Assembly (NCBI RefSeq): GCF_030035675.1
Contig: NC_084499.1
Span: forward strand, 21,183,953-21,247,952
DNA: 64,000 nt
Source of the DNA: Rhineura floridana
Lineage: Eukaryota > Chordata > Lepidosauria > Squamata > Rhineuridae
Direction of reading: 5' to 3'
Each line of letters starts with the position of its first letter. The stretch's first letter is position 1. The translations under genes were made by a program, and so were the position numbers. Below the pieces are notes generated by a model that had not been told where the DNA came from, did not search any database, and worked only from the letters and a program-made list of their open reading frames with translations. Positions 1-11,034 of this stretch are shown here, piece after piece.

Positions 1-1543
1 GCTGCTGCTGCTGCCGCTTGCCTTCCCCGCTCCCCAAAAAACATTGAGGCACTTTTGACCTTGCCTCATGCATGCTTACTCAGATGTAAGGTTGCACTTG
101 AGCTCGATCAGCCTTACTCCCAAGTAAGCTTGTGACAGGGTGGCAGTTTTACTTTCTTGAGCAAGCAGGTGCTTCCTATTGCTGGGGAAAAAATATTCCT
201 CATGTGCCTGAGTGTTTTTGGGATCAGGGCAAATGTACAGCGATGTCTCCAAAGCAAAGAAAAGCCTGAAGGATGTCAGAATAGCTGTGTGGGTTTGTTT
301 TGTTTTTTGAACAAAGCATTTCGCTGTACTGGAAACCAAGAGCAACTTTGCTGCAAAATGCACCAGCAACGGAGTTTGTGTCAGCTCTGACAAGTAGTAC
401 AGACTTGAGGTCAGCTCTGTCCTTTTTTCTACTTTCACTTGATTCAATGTACAGGTTTATTTTATATTAAAAAAATGCCTTTTGCAAAAAAAAAAGCCTC
501 CCCCCTCCCCAAAGTTCCATCCCCCCATTGGAGGGTTGTGTATGGCAGGGATATCCATTCTTTTCCTTTTTCAAAATAATAATAATAAAAAAATTGAAAA
601 CACAGGTGCTTATTTTTTAATGATTATTTACATTTCTTTTTGTTGGTGCTACTACGATGACAACACTGGTGGAACCCCTCCCCCCCTGCCATTAACCTCC
701 CTCTGAGGCTCTGTTCGTGCCATTCCAGTCGAGCACCTTCCCTTATCAAGGACCTCTGTGGTCTTGGACAGAGTTGCATGCCAGCCTGATATTCAGTATG
801 TAGTTCAGCCGCTTTTGTACGGAAAAAAAGTATTAAAACTGTGCTTACTTGTGGGGGGGGGGCTGGGAGAGGATTGTCTGTTTCCTTTTGTAACAAACTA
901 GAATATTCATACATTTTATATGATGGTAAACTATGCCAGATTTGTACTCAGTTGCTGAATATTTGTGGTGCTAATTTATGTATTTGTTCAATGTACTGAA
1001 GGCAAGATCAAGCATGCCTCCACATCCAGCTGCATTTAAAGAGCAAGAATGAAGGTGTGGTCTAGAGTGCCTTTCCCTAAAGACCACGGGCAGTGGGAAG
1101 TGGGGGCTTGTAGCAATGAACCTTTTCAATTGCGGCCTTAATGTTTTTTCCCCCTCCACGAATTGAATCAGTGGTACTCTGAGACTGGAAGAGACAGATG
1201 CCATTTGGTTACCCCAAAGTCTCCTCTGCAAGGAAGTAATATTTGCAAAGGAAAAGACATCACATTTACTGTGAATAGAGCCTTTATATGATGTCTTTTC
1301 CCATTAATCTTCTGGAGGAAAAAAAATAAACCCAGGGTGAGGGCCCTGAGTTTTTCCATGGTGCTTCCTAGTCAGACCCCATTTATGTTTGTATTGTGTG
1401 TGGAGGGCTTTTTTAGAAGGAGGTGTTGTGTGTTTCCCATTGGAATACACATAGAATTCTCAGAGACTTTTTTAAAAAAACTGTATTTTCTCGCATGTCT
1501 GCTTGGAAACGCATCAGGGATTCCTCACTGAGAAGATCAGGAT

Positions 1544-1970
1544 TAGGGATTGGAGAGGAATCCAATTCAGTTGGCATTTGAAGCAGAATTTATCAAATTT
1601 GCCCTTTCCAAAACAAGAACCGCAGCAGAGCCATCCTTCAAAATTTGCACTTAGCCAAATTCTGCTATGCCCTTCTCCAGCCCAAGAACATTTACAAAGA
1701 TGCATACATTAGGGGAAAGTGCGCATAAAAATGAATATATTAACGAAGATAACATACAAAAATATACGAGGAGAAATTGCTTGCAAGAATGTGTGCATTA
1801 GGGAAAGCTGCATACAAAATGTGTTTAGTGGGAGAAATTTACACTAAAATGCTGAAGAATTTTCATGAGTTTTTTTTTTTTAAGGTAACAAATTGCGGCA
1901 GAAACGTGGAGAGCTAAATCTAGAGATGGGAAAATGAGAGAACTGGAATTGACAGATTCTTCCATCCCTA
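1544..1970 (+). mobile_element. hAT MITE, ~425-bp family, best-bounded copy
   Basis: A 427-bp non-autonomous DNA transposon. It begins TAGGGATTGG and ends CCATCCCTA, and the ends form imperfect inverted repeats of about 30 bp. It is flanked by an 8-bp target-site duplication, ATCAGGAT (1536-1543) and ACCAGGAT (1971-1978). TIRs of the (C/T)AGGGATG type with 8-bp duplications point to the hAT superfamily. The core holds about five diverged ~32-bp units of the form ACAAAAATG...TTAGGAGAAA. No transposase frame is present. This is the reference copy for the family in this window. Confidence 0.8.
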
Positions 1971-2239
1971 ACCAGGATTAGGGAGAGTGAGTTTCTCTGA
2001 GGGACAGACCTATGAGCGCGTAGCAGTACTCAAGCTCTCCACTCCCACCCTGCAGTGTACAGCTGCAGAAACACATTAGGGGCATCCTAGGTTGAAAACA
2101 CCCCAAACAAGAAAGCAACCCCCCTGGGGGGTGGATTTTGGATCCTTACACACACACATTCTAGGTTGCACTTTCAGTTCACAGACGTGAGCAGGAAGCC
2201 CCAACAGGCCTTGGATAAACTGGTTATATGCCTCTGAAC

Positions 2240-2365
2240 AGCCTTCTCTCAAGCTGGTGCCGTCCAGATGTTGTGGAGCTGCAGCTTCCGTCCACCCCAG
2301 CCAGCACAGCTGCGCTGCCTGGGGCGCATGGGACTTACAGCCCAAAACATCTGCAGGGGGCCAGG
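2240..2365. mobile_element. remnant of a short palindromic hAT MITE
   Basis: A segment of the form CCAGATGTTGTGGAGCTGCA...AAAACATCTGCAGGGGGCC. The two halves are inverted, diverged copies of a CCAGATGTTGTTGGACTACA-type arm. Similar arms recur at 15194-15283, 55250-55320 and about 62775-62805. The ends are degraded and no clear duplication is visible. Confidence 0.5.
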
Positions 2366-2600
2366 TTGGGGGTTTGCCTTTGGACAGCTGTTTCTCAGCT
2401 GGTGGATTGATATGGACTGGGTTCTCTGAAGGCAGAATGATTGGATCCCACTGGCGTTAGAGCGGCTTCACTAACCAACGAGCCAATTGGAGCATCTCAT
2501 GCATTGTTTTTCTTTAATTGCACCTTGTTTCAAGCATGCTTGGAAATTCCAAAGGTTGAGCATTTGCATCTGCAAAAGGACAGGTCATGTGGACGGATGG

Positions 2601-2606
<6 letters not shown>

Positions 2607-2648
<42 letters not shown>
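2607..2648. repeat. (CA)21 microsatellite
   Basis: 42 bp of uninterrupted AC dinucleotide. If the surrounding 3' UTR call is right, the repeat would be transcribed. Confidence 0.95.
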
Positions 2649-2651
<3 letters not shown>

Positions 2652-3109
2652 TTAGGTCATGTGATTCTGTTCCAATAATTTCTTGTCAAGGGGTCTTCAA
2701 TGTTTCTCTTTCTGTTGGGTGTTTCTGTCAAACACAAAAATCCTACCAAGTGTTGTAAAATTGTACTGAAGTTTTAACCCTGTTTTCATTCCCACCCCCT
2801 TCTCTCCCAGACCACTTAGCTACGGTATATTGCAATAAAAATTATTTCTTGTATTTGCAGAAATATCTTTCCGTGTAATTTTATCCCCCTTTTCCTCTAA
2901 TATATGACTTGAACAAATGTTGACTGAAAAAAAAATAAACCTATGAAAACAAAGTTTTAAATACATACTCCCCCCCTCTTCAAAGTATTACAGATATGCA
3001 CACATGCATATATAATATCAAGTGACCTATTTGTACAGGTTATTGCATTCCACTGCAACATATCAGTGCCCATGAGAGGTATTTTAAGGGGAAAAAATTA
3101 AACCTGTGT

Positions 3110-3143
3110 AATAAAGGAATAAATGTAATTTTTTTTCAATAAA
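3110..3143 (+). terminator. poly(A) signal cluster
   Basis: AATAAA occurs at 3110-3115, 3118-3123 and 3138-3143, followed by a T-rich then GT-containing stretch to about 3200. An upstream AATAAA at 2834 sits before TTGTATTTGCAG, and another lies at 2934. The cluster suggests the main 3' end of the upstream gene at about 3160 with possible earlier sites. Confidence 0.5.
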
Positions 3144-3504
3144 TCAAGTTTACTGTTTCCACCTAACCCACCGTGATGTGAATGCTTCTTGAACAAGAAT
3201 GAAGTGTGAGTGTGATTCCATCTACACCCCTTATTTTCTTTTGCTTGCTGAAGCATGGACAATTCATCACAATTAGTGCAAAAGATGAGCCAAGCAATGT
3301 GTTTCCAAATGAAGAGAAGCCCGCCGGGAAGGCTGTTTTAGAATATCTATGGCAATGGTTTCCATTCTTTGAAGGAAATTGGTTGCACTGTGTATATTTG
3401 TTGGGGAGGTTTCAGGCGCTTTAGAAAGGGTTGCTGTTGCTCTTAATCAACCAGACAACAAGCTACTTCATACTGAATGCAAACTGACCTGATTCGCTCT
3501 TCCT

Positions 3505-3610
3505 CAACGACATGCAAATGGAAATGCAGCCATCCTTTGAATTTTGTGATGCAGTTCTCCAACCAAGCGACAAATGCATACTGTGCATGTAGGAACATAT
3601 ATCTCTGAAT
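3505..3610 (+). mobile_element. fragment of the ~425-bp hAT MITE
   Basis: Contains the family's GCAGCCATCC...AATTTTG...GCAGTTCTCCAACCAA segment in the + orientation, without the ends. It lies 75 bp before a fuller copy and may be part of a broken double insertion. Confidence 0.5.
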
Positions 3611-3683
3611 TCAGCCTAGTACTGGCCCAGCTATGGTGCTGGATTTCATGAGAATCCAATAACAACCCTTGGTGCCATGAAGG

Positions 3684-4113
3684 TAGGGGCAAGAAATTCA
3701 ATTCAGTTCACATTTCAACCTGAATCAATCACATTTACACTTTCTAAAACAATACGGGAACTTAAACGCAGCCATCCTTCAAAATTTCCACTTATCTGAA
3801 TTTTGCTGTGCAGTTCTCCAGCCGAACAATGTGTACAAAAGATGCATAGGGGGAAATGTCCATAAAAATGAATATATGAGTGAAAATAGTATACACAAAA
3901 ATGCATTATGTGACAAGAAATTGCTTGCAAATATGTGTACTTGAGTCAGAAACTGCCTACAGAAATGAGTTTATTAGGAGAAATGCTGGAGGATTTTCAT
4001 GAGGATTTTTTTTAAAGAAAATTGCAAATTGCTGCAGAAATATGGAGAACTGAATTTAAGATTGGAAAAATTAGAAATGGAGAGACCCGAAATTGAGAGA
4101 ACCTCCCATCCCT
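3684..4113 (+). mobile_element. hAT MITE, ~425-bp family
   Basis: A full-length copy, beginning TAGGGGCAAG and ending CATCCCTG, with the family's CAATTCAGTTCACATTTCAA left region, the ~32-bp core units and the CTGCAGAAATATGGAGAACT right region. No good 8-bp target duplication remains, so it is an old copy. Confidence 0.75.
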
Positions 4114-4164
4114 GCCAAGAGAAGTTAGCTTTAAACAGCCCAACATTCTCTCTCTCTCTTCCCC

Positions 4165-4336
4165 ATTGTCAGAGGCCTCTGAATACCAGCAGCTGCGAAT
4201 CGCAGTGGGGGAGAGTTGCTCTTGCACTCAGAGTCTGCTTGCGGCCTTCCCCGTGAGGCATCTGGTTGGCCCCTGAGAGAACAGAGTGCTGGGCTGGATG
4301 AGCCTTTGCCCTGATCCAACATGGCTCTTCTTATGC
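4165..4336 (+). mobile_element. CR1 LINE 3' end fragment
   Basis: The + strand carries the CR1 3' UTR: GCCTCTGAATACCAG, then CTTGCGGCCTTCC, then GGGCTGGATGAGCC, then GGCTCTTCTTATG. It matches the 3' UTR of the near-complete CR1 at 20009-25070. 5'-truncated and non-coding. Confidence 0.7.
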
Positions 4337-4424
4337 ATTTACTGTGTGGACACTCTGCACCCGCCCACAGTTACGCATGAACCATCACATCTCCCAACGT
4401 GTTGGCCTTCCTGCATTCAAGACC

Positions 4425-4625
4425 CAAATGAGACCCACAAGTGATAAAACATCAAAAAACAATTCCAGTACACATTCAGACTGGGGAGGATCTCTACTAA
4501 AAAGGCTTGTTAGAAGAGGAAGGTCTTCTTCAGTAGGAACCAAAAAGACAACAGAGATGGGGCCCGTGCAATATGTAAGGGGAGGGAATGCCAAAGTGTG
4601 GGTGCCACTGCACTAAAGGCCCAAT
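4425..4625 (-). mobile_element. L2-type LINE fragment (reverse transcriptase C-terminal end)
   Basis: Read on the minus strand it resembles the L2 C-terminus and 3' region, with a diverged form of the WNSLPLKYQTG motif. It shares GACTGGG-AGGATCTCTACTAAAAAGGCTTGTT-type sequence with the copies at 8908, 31508 and 59170. Frames are broken. Confidence 0.55.
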
Positions 4626-4883
4626 TCCTATATTACTAATATTAATATTAGGTGGGACCAGAGCCAGTGGCAGGTAGAACCACTTTTGCCCCAGTCTTCC
4701 CTCCTGCTGAGTTCCGCAAGGGCAACAGTGAGATGGAGGAGGCGCAAGCAGACAGCCAGGACTGCTTGTAAGTGAGAAGGCGGGGAGGGGGTTGGAGGAG
4801 GTTGGCGAGGAGGGGGTTGGAGGAGGTTGGCGGGGCAGTGCCGCATTTGTCCAAATGGACTAGCCTCTACTGACAGGCAGGGG

Positions 4884-5135
4884 TGGGGACAGATTCGATT
4901 CGGTTCACATAGAAAGCTGGATTTAGCAAATGTACAACTTCTGAGCAGTGCCGGATTTAGACTTGGTGAGGCCCTAAGCTATATAAAGCTTGGAGGCCCT
5001 TTGTTAAAAAAATACACCATATATATATATATATTCAGTACACATAAAATTTTAAAAGCCCCCCCAAAAAAATCTGAATTTTTTTGAGGCCCCTGCGGAT
5101 TGTGAGGCCCTAAGCTGTAGCTTGTGCACTGCTTC
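4884..5135. mobile_element. nested DNA transposon remnants
   Basis: 4884-4945 looks like the left end of the ~425-bp hAT MITE (GGGGTGGGGACAGATTCGAT then TTCGGTTCACAT). It is broken at 4950 by CAGTGCCGGATTTAGACTTG, a hAT-like terminus that recurs at 28232. Inside are a TA repeat at about 5018-5034 and paired GAGGCCCTAAGCT motifs (4970 and 5103). Classification is tentative. Confidence 0.4.
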
Positions 5136-6477
5136 TGAGACAGCATGGGAAGTGAAACACAGCCATCTATTTGCATGATCCTCAGTGTTTGGGCAAGAGA
5201 GATTTCCTTGTTGAAATATGTCTCCTGAAATACAGTTCAGCTCCAAACACCTTCCGTCCACCTTGGGCCTGATGGCTTTTAAGTGCCAGGATAATGGGTT
5301 TACCATCAGACGCCTGCATTTGTCCATTTATCCCTTACATCACGGCCCTATTCACCTCTGCACATTCTGCCAAAAGCATAAGGAAAATGGGTGGAGCAAC
5401 AGATGCAACTCTTCCTTTTGCAAGGGAGGCCACGTTCCAGCCACGCAAAAGTAAGACATTTCTATCCACACACGTCCATCTCTGTCCTCCATCCAGGCAA
5501 GCCAGAGGCATCATGACCTGATCTGAGCGCAACAGCAGCACTCTCCTCACTTGAGATTCCCAGCAACTGCTATTCAGAGACATACTGCCTCTGACAGCGG
5601 AGGTAGATCGTAGCCATTGTGGCTAGTAGCCATTGATAGCTTTATCCTCCTTTTTAAGACATAACTTAGGCACTGCATCAAGAAGGACTATCTGTGGGGA
5701 GTAAGGGCATTGCTACTGACCTCCAGGGCTCTCCATCTGAGCTATCCACCAACACCTAGCTGAGCCCGCCAAAGATTACTGAACGAGCTCATTTTGTCTG
5801 CTTGTGTTACGTAATGCAGTTCTGAATCTGTTTGCTCTTCTGTTCAAATGTTAATACTAATCTCCAGCAAAAAGTCAAGACTTAAAACAAAATTCATCTG
5901 AGAACAGGCATTATTTACATTTGCCAATGTGTTCAGTGGCTTTTCCAATGAAAACTGCTTGCCTCCTGACTTCAGGTGGCAATTTATTCTTTCTTTCTCT
6001 CTCTCTCATGCTCACACATGCGAGTCTTTCCTTTTGGATCATGGGCAACACTAAAACTATACAAGGCGCTGTCCAATTTTGCATTCAGTTTGTTGAGAAA
6101 GTTGGGGCTTGTAAATAATCCCACTTCCAATATTCTTTTCCCCTCTCCTCCTCTTCTCAGCTCCTTGAGAAGAGTGATAAATTAATGACTCCTTCCCCTG
6201 TAGCAACTGCCGGCATGCAATATGGGCCTGATTACTCTGCACCTGTGATTTAGCGTTAAAGGTCACCCTGCAACGGAGTGTGTGCACAGACGCACACACA
6301 GACACACCCCGCCTCCACAGCCCTGCTTTGCAAGAACACACACTGACTAACAATGAGTCACAAAGCTGCAACTCAGCACGTTGGTGACTTCAAGGTGTTT
6401 TGCATTCCCGCCCCTTTCACGACTTGTCTTCGTAATGCTGCAAAGTGGGGTTTGAATTTTTCCTTCCGCTTCAGATA
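5136..6477. other. non-coding stretch, mostly unclassified, with one CR1 3' fragment
   Basis: No supported gene. A minus-strand CR1 3' fragment lies at about 5515-5650 (TTCCCAGCAACTGCTATTCAG then GTGGCTAGTAGCCATTGATA). The rest is AT-rich unique-looking DNA with a CT-rich patch at 5985-6010 and a CA-rich patch at 6288-6306. Short frames here lack family features. Confidence 0.5.
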
Positions 6478-6912
6478 CAGAGAGATGAAACTCTTTATTT
6501 TGGCATCAGTTTCTCAGTTTTCCAACCTTCAGTTTGCCCCATTTTTGCCATTTTTTAAAAAGTCTGCATAAAAATCCCTATGAGTTTAGGCAAGCCTTCC
6601 TGCTGACGCCCTCATTTCTGAACACAATTTTGCCTAATGCACACATTTCTTTTGCAAGCAACTTCACCTAATATAATACATTCAATGCATTGTTTTCATT
6701 AGTATAAACTTTTTTTGCACACTTTCCCCTAATATACACTTTTTTTAGACACACTTTTTAATTTTTTTGGTTGGAGAATTGTGTTGCAAAATTTGGAGAA
6801 GTGCAAATTTCGAAGGATAGTTGTGTTTCCGTTTGCATGCTGGCTCAGGAACTGCAAATCGGACAGGTTTGTGTGAAAATGCAAAGTGAACAAATCTGTT
6901 CCCTGTCCTTTG
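6478..6912 (-). mobile_element. hAT MITE, ~425-bp family, diverged copy
   Basis: Inverted copy. The order on the + strand is TCTCAGTTTTCCAACCTTCA, then core units with TGCACACTTTCCCCTAATAT, then GGTTGGAGAATTGTGTTGCAAAA and AATGCAAAGTGAACAAAT. The terminal repeats are decayed and boundaries approximate. Confidence 0.65.
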
Positions 6913-7529
6913 CCAGGAATTAAGGAAGGTGGCCCTTGGCAGGCTCAGCCCCTCATCTGAAACAGGAGAACATACACACCAGCATCCTGGCATCGAAGCA
7001 GTTGCTGCATCAATGACCTCCCTCCAAAAAAAATTTTTCTCCCCCAAAAGCCTGGGCACTGGTAAAATGAATGCTCTGTAATTCCTGAGGCCTTGATGAG
7101 GGTTTCTGCTGAGGGGAAAGAACAGAGCTTTGTCGTCCGCTAAATATGGTGGAATTTCCCTCACCAGGCTGTTTTCGTTTCCTTATGCGGTCCTCGAGGG
7201 GTTTGCTGTCAGGGGCGGGGTGGAATGGAGGGCTGGTGGTTCTAATTGTGAAGATGGGGAAACGGTTCCTGCATAGTCCCCTCCCGTGACAGAGCTGTCA
7301 TTGTGCTTGCCTCAAATTTTTGTTTTTCACTCTTTAGGCTTCTGAAACCAGAACAAGCCCCGTGCTCGCATCTATATTCATCAGAGTCTGGAAGGCTTCC
7401 CAGCAGATCCAAGGGCACTTCAGAGGAGCCAACACAAGAGGGCAAAACATCCTCTTGCATGGCCCCTAAGAACCGCCACCTTGGGATCAAAGAAGGAGCA
7501 GGTTCCTTGCTGGGTTCACTGGGAACACT
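6913..7529. other. non-coding stretch, no element recognised
   Basis: About 600 bp without a recognised repeat or exon. A 131-aa open frame (7303-7698) runs out of this stretch into the SINE below and has no recognisable domain, so it is not called as a gene. Confidence 0.5.
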
Positions 7530-7943
7530 GCAAGCTGCCTTAGCCGACCGTTGGTCCCCATCTATCTCAGTCTTGTCTACACTGACTGGCAGCAGCTGTT
7601 CAAGGTTTCAGGCAGAGGTCTCTCCCAGCCCTACCTGGAGATGCCATTGCAGCCTGAAACTGGACCTTCTGCATGCAGCGCAGGTGCTCTGCTACTGAGC
7701 AACAGCCCCTAAAAATGAAAAAAGATTCTAGTCCTCCTAGTTCTAAATAAAGGACTGGATTCTAATGTTGAAATCTGTCTACTACTATTGGCTCACCTAG
7801 GTCAGTATTGTCTACACTGACTGGCAGTGGCGCTCTAAGGTTCCAGGGAGTCTTTTCAAGCCATACCTGCAGATGCCAGGGATTGAATCCTGAACCTTCT
7901 GCATGCAAAGCATGTGCTCTACCATGGAACAACAGCCTTCCCC
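7530..7943 (-). mobile_element. dimeric tRNA-derived SINE with CR1-like tail
   Basis: Two inverted monomers, about 7530-7708 and 7785-7943, are joined by a ~75-bp linker (CCCCTAAAAATGAAAAAAGA, then GTTCTAAATAAAGGACTGGA). Each monomer read on the minus strand has a tRNA-like head (A-box GCTCAGTGG type, B-box GGTTCAATCC type), a GCCAGTCAGTGTAGACAA body and a tail related to the CR1 3' end. The same head-linker-head order recurs at five other places. Confidence 0.75.
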
Positions 7944-8712
7944 ATTCAACAAGGATGACATGTCAACCTGTGATACACAGCCTAAGTAACTGTGCAAGTC
8001 AACAAAACAATAACTCAGAAACTGTGGAAATTGCATTTCTACTTTGGCAGAAAAGGATCCCTAATGTACAGACCAGGGGAAAATATACTTCATAAAGTTT
8101 TTAACAACTTCTCTACCTCTTTCTTTTTTAATTCAAGTTACCTATTGACCCTGTCCATTTCATAAGAAATCACCGCAGAAGAAGGCCGCAAAAAGCATTC
8201 TACAAAATGTAGCTTGCAATTTCTAGCACCTCCTCCAAGGTGTACTAACTGGCTGTGTTGATGGTTTGCTAGCAAAGGCACCTGCATGAAAAAATGAAAA
8301 ATTAAAAGCCCACGTTCAGGGCTTGCCTGCAGATGTCATAAATCATGAAGCACAGGAGCTGAAATCCTGAGGAGTTCATGGGAATCTTATGGATGCTGAT
8401 AGTCTGGGAACATTATGCCACACCTCCAGCTACGAAATGGGAGGCCCTGGTAACTAATGCTAAAGGCTGCAAATAATCAAGGCTGCGTTCTGAAGACTCA
8501 CTTGCACCATCTGTATTGCACAGTATAAAGGGGTGGTGATAGAGCCTCTGCAGGATTGGCTGACATGTTCTGATGTCACAGAGGAGCCAAAAGAAGGGCT
8601 TTGGGGTGCCATTGGCTGAGCTGCTTTGATCCAAGAGAGGGGGGGAGGGAGGGAAAGAGGCTTCGGGAAATGGAGACAGGAAAGGGAAGAAGAATCAAGA
8701 GTTAGGAGGCTT
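7944..8712. other. non-coding stretch, no element recognised
   Basis: No exon or named repeat was recognised. A GGGA-rich purine patch lies at 8630-8695. Confidence 0.5.
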
Positions 8713-9475
8713 CAGGATGGTCAAATCTGTCAAATTTTGGTTTTCCTCATTTTTCCACTCTTAACTTCATTTCTGCCTGTCTGCATTTTTTTAAAAAGAA
8801 ATCTACATTAACATTCATATGCATTTTTCCCTGCATTTCTCCTAGTAAGATACTTTTTGTGCACAATTTTGCCTCATCTCTGCATTCTTGCAAGCAATTT
8901 CCCCTAATATTTATTTAATTAATTAAATTTCTATTTCTGCCCTTCCTCCCAAAGGAGCACAGGGCGGCAATTCACAAGTGATAAAGCAATTAACACCTCT
9001 TGAAAAAAAACACCTCTAAAAACAGTTCCAACATACAGGCAGAGAGTGGGAAGAAGCTCGCCATTGGCAAGACCTGTTGGGAGAGGAAGGCCTTCAGTAG
9101 GCGCTGAAAAGACAACAGAGGTGGCGCCTGTCTGGTATTTAAGGGGAGGGAATTCCACAGAGTCAATGCCTCCCCACCAAAGACCCGATTCCTGTATTGT
9201 GTGGAATGAATCTCCTGATGAGATGGTATCTGCAGAAGGTCCTCGCCTGCAGAGTGCCCCAATGCATTATTCCTTGCTATTTTAATTACTGTGTGCATTT
9301 TGGGGTGCATTTCCCCCTAAAATACACTTTTGGGGAGGGAGAGAACTGCATGACAAAATTCGGAGAAGCACAAATTTTGAGGGATAGCAGCGTTGCAGTT
9401 CACGTATTAGCTTTCCAAGTGTGGATTAAAGTGCTTCATATTAAAATGCAAACTGAGACAAATGTCTCTCATCCC
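8713..9475 (-). mobile_element. hAT MITE, ~425-bp family, split by an L2 insertion
   Basis: The inverted MITE starts at CAGGATGGTCAAATCTGTC and resumes after 9262 with GGTGCATTTCCCCCTAAAAT, ending near CTCTCATCCCCC. The ~355-bp middle is an L2 fragment, so the MITE was in place before that L2 copy moved. Confidence 0.65.
8908..9262 (-). mobile_element. L2 LINE 3' fragment nested in a hAT MITE
   Basis: The minus-strand frame reads GGEALTLWNSLPLNTRQAPP followed by LLSFQRLLKAFL, the typical L2 C-terminal motif (LWNSLP...RQAP). The 3' end (left) is AATTAAATAAA-like. Only the last ~80 codons and the 3' UTR are kept. Confidence 0.75.
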
Positions 9476-10069
9476 CCCTCCCGCTCCCTACTTGTATCTA
9501 AACCATCTGCCTACATTATAATGTATTGGTTCCTTCATGGAATTCTCGTCTAGCTCTGTTTGCTTTGGAGGAAATCAAATCTGCCCTCCCATAAATGCAT
9601 AAAACATCTCCCTAAACAAAATGTGCAAATCTCTCTTTGGTACCAAATTGCGAGCGATGCTGCTTCACGCGGCAGGGGGCTGCTCAACTGAGTGAAGCCC
9701 CTCCCCTTACTTTTCTGTTTCTGCTACATTAAGCATCATGCGTGCACACACACACTTGGGATGGCCTGATTATTGAACAGGACTGATCTCGGGCGGGTGG
9801 GGAAGGCGTGAGAGGCTGGGCTGTTCAGAAATGTCCATTGATAAGTCAGCCCCTGAAGAGACTTCCACAGTGGGTCACTGCCCTGACATGCCATGCCAAG
9901 GGCCCACACCTTAGTAGGGATCCCACCTGGCCAGAGCCCCTTGGACCTGCTGCAGTGGGGAGGGAGAATCACTGAGGGGGAAACCAAGAGCCCTCCGAAA
10001 CCTGAAGACACTGACCATGCGGTCGAGGTTCAATAACAAAACTACTGACATATTTTCTTTGGCGAACGT
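9476..10069. other. non-coding stretch, no element recognised
   Basis: Unique-looking DNA with no supported gene. A short CA run lies at 9744-9755. Confidence 0.5.
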
Positions 10070-10320
10070 TAGGAACACAGGAAACTGCCTTCTGGGGAAT
10101 CAGACCCGTGGTCCATCTACTCAGTATTGTCCACACTGACTGGCAGCATCTCTCCAGGGTTTCAGGCAGGGGGCATTCCCAGCCCTACCTAGAGATGCCC
10201 TTGGGGATTGAACCAGGGACCTTCTGCATGCAAAGCTGGTGCTCTACCACTGAGCGACAGCCCTTCCTCTAAAAACAAAGTAAGACTCCAGTCCTCATTG
10301 TTCTGAATAAAGGGCTCCAG
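10070..10320 (-). mobile_element. tRNA-derived SINE, monomer plus dimer linker
   Basis: Inverted copy. The CR1-like tail is at the left (AGTATTGTCCACACTGACTGG), the tRNA-like head at 10200-10265 (GACCTTCTGCATGCAAAG, TACCACTGAGCGACAG). The linker TCTAAAAACAAAGTAAGACT to AATAAAGGGCTCCAG follows at 10267-10320, so this is a dimer cut after the linker. Confidence 0.75.
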
Positions 10321-10907
10321 CATATAGTTATTCCTTCTTCAAACCTGCTGCTCCCTTCTTCTTATGTGTAGGCGGTTCTGCATGGATTTTGGCCACATAA
10401 GGATCCACATTTAGAGAATAGATCGACTATTCATTTTGGGGTTAGTCAAATGTCTCGAGGGATTTTCACCGGTCTCTAGCGTTAAGGATATCCTGACAAA
10501 GGAGGCTGGATTGGAGAAGCTTGACTCGTAAAGATGCAATTTATTGTGAATTGCCTAGAGATGATTAGTACAACGCCATAATAAATATAAGGCAATCACC
10601 TTAATAAGCTTAATAAATATTAACAAGAAGTTTTGATGCAGAGGAGCACAAATGCACTCTCTTCCCATTCTTGCTATAATGAAACCTGGGAACAATGCCT
10701 CCCTACAGTTAATTATAGAGGTATTTATAACAAAGTTAAACCAGGAAAAGAAATATAAACCATTAATAACTGGAGAGGCAAGTTTGTTCCTTCCATCCAT
10801 CCTTTTTGCTCTAGTTCAGATGGCAGATACACACCTAATATAATGAATGCATTTTGTATGCTTTTTTCACAAACGTAATGCAATAATCCATGCTTTCCCC
10901 GAAGGAT
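10321..10907. other. non-coding stretch with a possible L2 tail
   Basis: 10540-10620 (ATTGTGAATTGCCTAGAGAT then AATAAATAT-rich) resembles an L2 3' tail on the + strand. The rest is AT-rich without recognised features. Confidence 0.35.
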
Positions 10908-11018
10908 CGGCAAGCAATTAGATTCAGTTCACATTCCAAGCCAAATCTATCAAATTTGCACTTTCTGAAATAAAATGAGAAATGAAACATTGCCATCCTT
11001 GGAAATTCGCACTTTCAC
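10908..11018 (+). mobile_element. hAT MITE, ~425-bp family, right-truncated
   Basis: Only the left ~110 bp remains (TAGATTCAGTTCACATTCCA, then CCATCCTTGGAAATTCGCAC). It stops where the L2 segment begins, suggesting the L2 insertion or a later deletion removed the rest. Confidence 0.6.
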
Positions 11019-11034
11019 TGTTCCTAATTCTTGC

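Larger units (their letters stand above)
1..3165 (+). other. probable 3' UTR of an upstream + strand gene (COL5A1 candidate)
   Basis: No coding frame of convincing length or composition is seen here. The stretch is AT-rich with runs of T and A and ends in a tight cluster of AATAAA signals at 3110-3143, with an earlier signal at 2834-2839. This is what a long vertebrate 3' UTR looks like. OLFM1 starts about 49 kb downstream on the same strand, and in mammals COL5A1 is the upstream collagen gene in that orientation and has a long 3' UTR, so COL5A1 is the best guess by synteny. No collagen Gly-X-Y repeat or COLFI exon lies in the window to prove it. The interval carries a hAT MITE, a small hAT remnant and a CA repeat. 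It could instead be plain intergenic DNA. Confidence 0.4.

Noticed and set aside
2441-2758. Frames containing long Thr-His runs
   Set aside because: They are translations of the (CA)21 microsatellite.
6745-7164. 139-aa minus-strand frame
   Set aside because: About 40 percent of it lies in a hAT MITE and the rest has no recognisable domain.
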